From Ettlia oleoabundans (taxonomy: Eukaryota; Chlorophyta; Chlorophyceae; Chlamydomonadales): 36,383 nucleotides of DNA. The DNA is taken from assembly GCA_019693395.1 (NCBI GenBank), contig JAAMXP010002606.1:1-36383 (forward strand). The letters run 5' to 3'. The translations under genes were made by a program, and so were the position numbers. Shown one piece after another: positions 32,201 to 36,383 of this stretch (its first letter is position 1; each line of letters starts with the position of its first letter). The notes below the pieces were generated by a model. The model saw only the letters and a program-made list of their open reading frames with translations. It did no database searches and was not told the DNA's origin.

Positions 32201-34939
32201 TGGCTTTTGGCGCCCAGAAGACCGACAGGGAGGCGTTGACCCATGCAAACGCAATGGCCTCTGAGGCCCTGGGTGCAATCAAGACGGTGGCAGCCTTCAA
32301 TATGCAGCCCAGCTACGTACGGCTGTACCGCCAAGAACTGGAGCGTACTGCCCCAGCATGGGCAGCTCTTATGGCCGGCCTCGGGTTTGGCTGCAGGTCG
32401 GCGGTTTTATTGCTGGATCCTCATCAGCTAACCAGCAGCTCGTGAATTGGCGTGAATCCCTGCTTACTCACCTTCCATGCTGGCGTGCCTGGCTGCTGCC
32501 GCCTGCTTGTGTGCCTGCAGCCCGCCTTCCCGCCATCCCCTCTTTCAAACCACAGCCGCCCGACCAAGCCAGCAAGCTCCATGCGAGCTGACAAGCCACT
32601 TACCTGCCCTTGTCACCTGTCTGCCCTCCTTTCCTGCAGCCAGTTTTTCCTGCTGGGTGTGACTAGCTTAGGCTTCTGGTTTGGCGGCACACAAGTTGAG
32701 AGCGGCAAGCTGGGGTTCAAGGAGATGCTCACTGCCAACATGGCCGTCTTCTACGCCGCATTCGGACTGGCAATGGTGAGGCTGCACACACTGCTTGAGG
32801 TGCCAGGGAGCTGCATGAGGTGGTACACGTGGGGGTCTGGGCTTGGGCATGAGTTGGGCAACTTGGATGGTGAACTGCGTGAGAGGCAGGTGCACCCACT
32901 TCAATGTTCAAGCTGCTTCAAACCTCATGTCTTTCTTCCGGCTAGAACCGCCAGTCCACCCACCCACCCATCCACCCACCCGACCCAACTCACCACTCCT
33001 TCACCGCCTGTTTCGCCTGGCAGGCCCAGACTTCCTTCCCCGAACTTGCCAAGGCGGCGGAAGCGGTGAAGCGCACCTTCCGCATCCTGGACCACCGCCC
33101 CGCTGTGGACCCATCTGCCGCTGCGGGCGCTGTGGTGGATTTGGACGGAGCTGTGGAGCTGAGGAGGGTGGCATTCGCCTACCCCACCCGCCCGGATCGC
33201 CTCATCCTGAAAGAGTTCAGCCTGACCATCCCGGCGGGCACCTCATGCGCCCTGGTGGGTCGCTGGGCCCCCCTGGGGATGCCTGCAGCTTTGCAATAAG
33301 GGCAGGGCTACAGGAAGAAAGTAAATGCCCATTGTTTGTTCCCAGGACTGCCAACGCTGCTGGCCCCTGCAACACTTAAACCACGTGGGCCCGTGGAACC
33401 TTTGGATCAGCCTATATCGCCCTTGCCCTGACAATATCTAACTTCCCTGGTTGGTGCAGGTGGGCGAGAGCGGCCACGGCAAGTCCACCATCATCTCACT
33501 GCTTGAGCGGTTCTACGACCCCGTTGATGGACAGGTGTGCTGAGTCTGTGCATGCGGGGGGGTGTCTGTGTGCCAGGCTGGGGGATGGGGGTGGGGTGTG
33601 GAGTGGGGCTGCATAGCTGCTGGCAGTTGGGTCGGACTGAGGTGCACTGTGGTGTCCAGTGGTGCTTGAATTGGCGCATGCCCACAACATTGCCAGCAGC
33701 AAGGGTGAGGGTGCCTGCTGCACTTCCCCCTGGCTCACAGGTGCTCATTGACGGCATGAACATTGCCGCCCTCAACATCAGCTGCCTGCGCCGCCAACTG
33801 GCCCTGGTTGGCCAGGAGCCCGTCGTGTTCAGGTGCGCCTGTGAGACGTCCATGGCATCAGCTCCAGCAGGCTCAGCCTCGTGTCTACATAAACCCCGTG
33901 GCAGCACCTGCTTGTTGCAGGGCATTGCAGGGCTGTGCCTGACCTCTGTGTTTGGTTTGCATGCTTGCGCTCTTCCCACATCTTCACCTGGGGCCTGTTC
34001 TTTCATGTCTGCAGCGCCAGCATCCTGGACAACATCAGCATGGGCAGCGGTGCCAGCATGCAGCAGATGCAGGCGGCGGCCAGGGCTGCACACATCCTGG
34101 ACTTCATTGAGCAACTGCCAGAGGGGTTTGCCACGCGCCTGGGAGACGGCGGCAGCCAGCTCAGCGGCGGGCAGCTGCAGCGCCTGGCGGTGGCTCGTGC
34201 CATGCTGCGGGCGCCACGGGTGAGATAATGTGATGACAGCTGGCGCAGCACATGGTGCAGATGCTTGGCTAGAAACACCTGCTGTTGTGCCGCCTGAACC
34301 ACGCACCTGTGTGTTTCATGTTGGGCACGCCTGTCTCAGGAAGGAGCGCGCTGCTGTGACCTTTGTTGGTGCACCCATGCACTTCTCCACCCCCCTGCCT
34401 GCCTGCCTGCCTGTCTGGCCTGCCTGCCTGCCTGCAGATCCTGCTCCTGGACGAGCCCACCTCCTCCCTGGACAGCGAGTCGGAGCGGCTGGTGCAGGCA
34501 GCCCTGGACGCAATGATGGTGAGACTCACGATGTGCCGTGCTGTGCTGTGCTACACAGTGCTGCGCTGCTGAGGAGCCACACTTGGGGTGCAGTGGTGGC
34601 TGCCACATTGCCATGCCCACCACCACCACAGCTGCTGCCAGCGCAATGGAGCGGGCATGTGTGGCGGGCATCATGTCACTCCAGGCTGGCAGAGTTGTCA
34701 GCTGGAAGAACACCACTCCCTCACGACACGGTCCGGCCAACACCGCCTCTCCCCCCTTGATGTGCCGCCTGTAGGTGGGACGTACCACCATTGTCGTGGC
34801 TCACCGCCTGTCCACTGTTGTGGGCTGCACCCGCATCGCCGCCATCTACCGCGGGCGTGTGCTGGAGCAGGGCTCACACGCTGAGCTGCTGGACAAGAAC
34901 GGCTATTACAAGCACCTGTGGGAGTCAGCACAGGCGTAA
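26201..34939 (+). CDS. Full-length ABCB/MDR (P-glycoprotein-type) ABC transporter
   Basis: 26 exons: 26201-26312, 26459-26590, 26809-26897, 27118-27258, 27414-27449, 27590-27661, 27803-27940, 28077-28208, 28314-28364, 28566-28866, 29062-29210, 29433-29578, 29766-29859, 30054-30443, 30654-30800, 30926-30996, 31201-31273, 31474-31715, 32130-32396, 32640-32775, 33024-33254, 33460-33534, 33741-33832, 34015-34219, 34438-34518 and 34775-34939. Phases all fit; 1255 residues, usual for ABCB. Order is TMD1-NBD1-TMD2-NBD2. NBD1: Walker [10 protein letters not shown] (~409-417), Q-loop LVSQNP, signature LSGGQKQR, Walker [14 protein letters not shown]-loop VTHRLS. NBD2: Walker [42 protein letters not shown]. 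Both ATP sites look intact, so it should be an active exporter of lipids or small organics at a membrane; the substrate is unknown. The NBD1-TMD2 linker is acidic then basic. The starting ATG precedes [20 protein letters not shown]. Two introns use GC donors. Confidence 0.95.
31716..32129. other. Long T-rich intron in the ABCB gene
   Basis: This 414-base intron contains T-runs (about 31905-31925 and 31975-32000) and is far less GC-rich than its surroundings. Read on the minus strand it has A-rich tracts. It may contain a decayed inserted element, but I see no terminal repeats or target duplication. Confidence 0.35.
32955..32982. repeat. (CCAC)n-like microsatellite in ABCB intron
   Basis: About seven CCAC/CCAT units occur just before the acceptor of the exon starting at 33024. 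Confidence 0.8.
34395..34436. repeat. (CCTG)n microsatellite abutting a splice acceptor
   Basis: CCTG/GCCT units with one interruption run up to and include the acceptor cctgcag of the exon starting at 34438. The repeat therefore supplies the polypyrimidine tract. Confidence 0.9.
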
Positions 34940-35325
34940 AGCTAAGCTGAGGCTGAGGTTGCAGCTAAGGCTAAGGCCGCGGCTGGAGAAAATTGCCGAG
35001 GAATACTGCGGCGCTCCGGCGCAATCAGCGGCTATGCTATACAACAGGGGGCTAGAGCTGCCGGAGTGGAACTGCGTAGGGAAAACAGCAAGAGCTGCTC
35101 GGCAGCTATAAGAAGGTACAACGTATATACAGGCTTCCTGGTGGCGCCGCTGGAACTATTTGAACTCCGAACAACAACAACAACAAACAACTTCCAACAT
35201 ACAACTACAATACATCCTTGCGGCATGTGCCGAGCATTGTTGTGCTAGCATACAACGTTGACGCAAAAAAGTGTAACTCACGCGCACCGTCCATCCAAGG
35301 GATCTGCGCTGTTGCCTACTGGACC
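34940..35325. other. Convergent 3' region, ABCB / terminal coiled-coil gene
   Basis: This is 386 bases between facing stop codons, with AAC-rich simple sequence near 35170-35195 and TGTAA at 35272-35276 on the plus strand. Confidence 0.45.
35272..35276 (+). promoter_or_regulatory. TGTAA polyadenylation signal, ABCB gene
   Basis: TGTAA lies 333 bases after the transporter stop codon, following an A6 run. Confidence 0.55.
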
Positions 35326-36383
35326 TTAGGCCAATTGGGGCATGCTGGCAGTCGTGCCGCCCGGTGCCTCTTCATCTTCCTCTGCCTCAGCATCAGACAC
35401 CACCGTCCAACCGTTGGAATCAGCATCCTCCTCCCAACCACCAGCACCACCTAGCGTCTCACCGGCTGCCTCCCCCGACGCCCTCACAACAGCCGGCTTT
35501 TCCCCGCTGCCGCCGCTTGCCTCGTCATGAAGCGGCACCTCCGCCACTACCTCCGCCTCTGCACCAGTCTCTGTGTACGGGCTTTCCTCCAGGAGACTGG
35601 CATTGACCAGGGAGGCCTCCAGCGCAGCCACCTGCTGATCAGCGTAGGCGGCCGCCACTTCCTGGGCCGTGCTGCCAGCAGAGGTGAGCTGTGAGGCGTG
35701 CCCGCTCTGAAGCTCAGCCAGTGCCGCCACAGTGCTGGCAGCCGCAGTTCCAGCCTCGCTGCTGGCCGGCGCCACTTCTAGTTCTGGTGGCGCCTCCTGC
35801 TCATCCACCCAGCCCTCCAGCAGCTGCAGGTACAGGCGTACCGCCTTGTACAATAAAACAACAGAGCAAGCTGGCCGCTGGGGAGGGTCCTGGCTGAGGT
35901 GCCACTCCCGCTTGCAGTAACGCATTAACTCTCACAGAACAATGCTGAGCCAACCCTCAGCACACCACCTTGTGGATACCACCGAGCTACAAGGCAGACC
36001 AAGTCAGGGGCAACCGAACAGCTGTCCTAAAGCCAACCAATCAACCCCTCATCCTGTATGGAGCCACCCTCACCTCCTCAGCCCGCTGTTGCAGGTCATG
36101 CACATCCTCCAGCAGGCCGCCGACAGCAGAGCAGTGGGCCTGAGCTGCATGCAGCGCTTCAGCACGCTCCGCCTCACCTGCACACCCAGGGTGACAGGGG
36201 AGAGGCACCACAAGCAGCAGCCGATGTCCTTAAAACTCAGGAGAGGGTACCAACCTTCCCGAATCTGATTGAATGGTCGGGATTGACAACCATGACAGCA
36301 GGGTGCATTGTGCCCACACAGCCCCTCACAACCGTGTGCGCTACATGTGCCAATGCGTGTCTCATACCCACCCAGCCACCCAC
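35326..36383 (-). CDS. C-terminal part of an acidic coiled-coil protein, 5' part outside window
   Basis: Two exons are visible in coding order, 36177-36074 and 35844-35326, ending in TAA. They join in phase 0, and the first enters in phase 1 from an exon further right. The first exon encodes a helical, coiled-coil-like segment (RAEALHAAQAHCSAVGGLLE, then EDVHDLQQRAEE). The second continues with AVRLYLQLLEGWVDEQEA and then an Ala/Glu/Ser-rich, strongly acidic, probably disordered tail containing DSNGWTVVSDAEAEEDEEAP. The 35844 acceptor is aag rather than cag, so that boundary is a little uncertain. No family is recognised. The sequence from 36178 to the right edge looks like intron. Confidence 0.55.

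Noticed and set aside
33460..33490. Damaged second Walker A (GESGHGKST)
   Set aside because: The histidine sits at a variable position of GxxGxGK[ST]; the invariant glycines, lysine and serine are present.
26201..34939. The ABCB locus as a pseudogene or two half-transporters
   Set aside because: All in-frame stops fall in introns with good splice sites, phases match across 26 exons, and both ATP sites keep every core motif.

Overview
This is a gene-dense, intron-rich piece of a eukaryotic nuclear genome. It is most likely from a green alga, probably a Chlorella- or Coccomyxa-like trebouxiophyte. The supporting signs are GC-rich codons with long Ala/Gln/Ser runs, many introns of roughly 50-400 nt with tgcag acceptors, TGTAA polyadenylation signals, OPR/FASTK-like organelle repeats, and a plant-type sulfiredoxin. 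No prokaryotic operons, tRNAs, rRNAs, CRISPR arrays or intact transposons were seen. All gene models were built by hand: exons were joined where splice sites, reading phase and recognisable protein family agreed.

Layout, left to right: (1) a minus-strand OPR/RAP-like organelle RNA-binding protein, running off the left edge; (2) a plus-strand ABM-domain protein with a plastid-like leader (2544-4362); (3) a minus-strand sulfiredoxin (5067-6052); (4) a plus-strand GLOD4-type glyoxalase-domain protein (6596-9153); (5) a minus-strand, probably nucleolar Rsa3-like protein (9370-10412); (6) a plus-strand ~1080-residue coiled-coil protein (10779-15165); (7) a minus-strand sulfotransferase (15470-17804); (8) a plus-strand 21-exon gene (18420-25180) joining a tryptophan-2,3-dioxygenase-like haem domain to a kynureninase-like PLP domain; (9) a plus-strand 26-exon full-length ABCB/MDR transporter (26201-34939); (10) the 3' end of a minus-strand acidic coiled-coil protein (35326-36177 and beyond). 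Strands alternate strictly for the first eight genes, so neighbours share either a 0.3-0.6 kb divergent promoter region or a convergent 3' region.

The most notable object is the dioxygenase-kynureninase fusion. The first and third chemical steps of the kynurenine route would sit on one ~1102-residue polypeptide, with the key histidines and the PLP lysine apparently kept. It is divergently paired with a sulfotransferase and followed in tandem by an ABCB exporter, so a small specialised-metabolism cluster is a reasonable but unproven hypothesis. Sulfiredoxin and GLOD4 form a second divergent pair with a stress/detoxification theme. Another recurring feature is the use of GC-AG introns, with five well-supported cases and two more likely ones.
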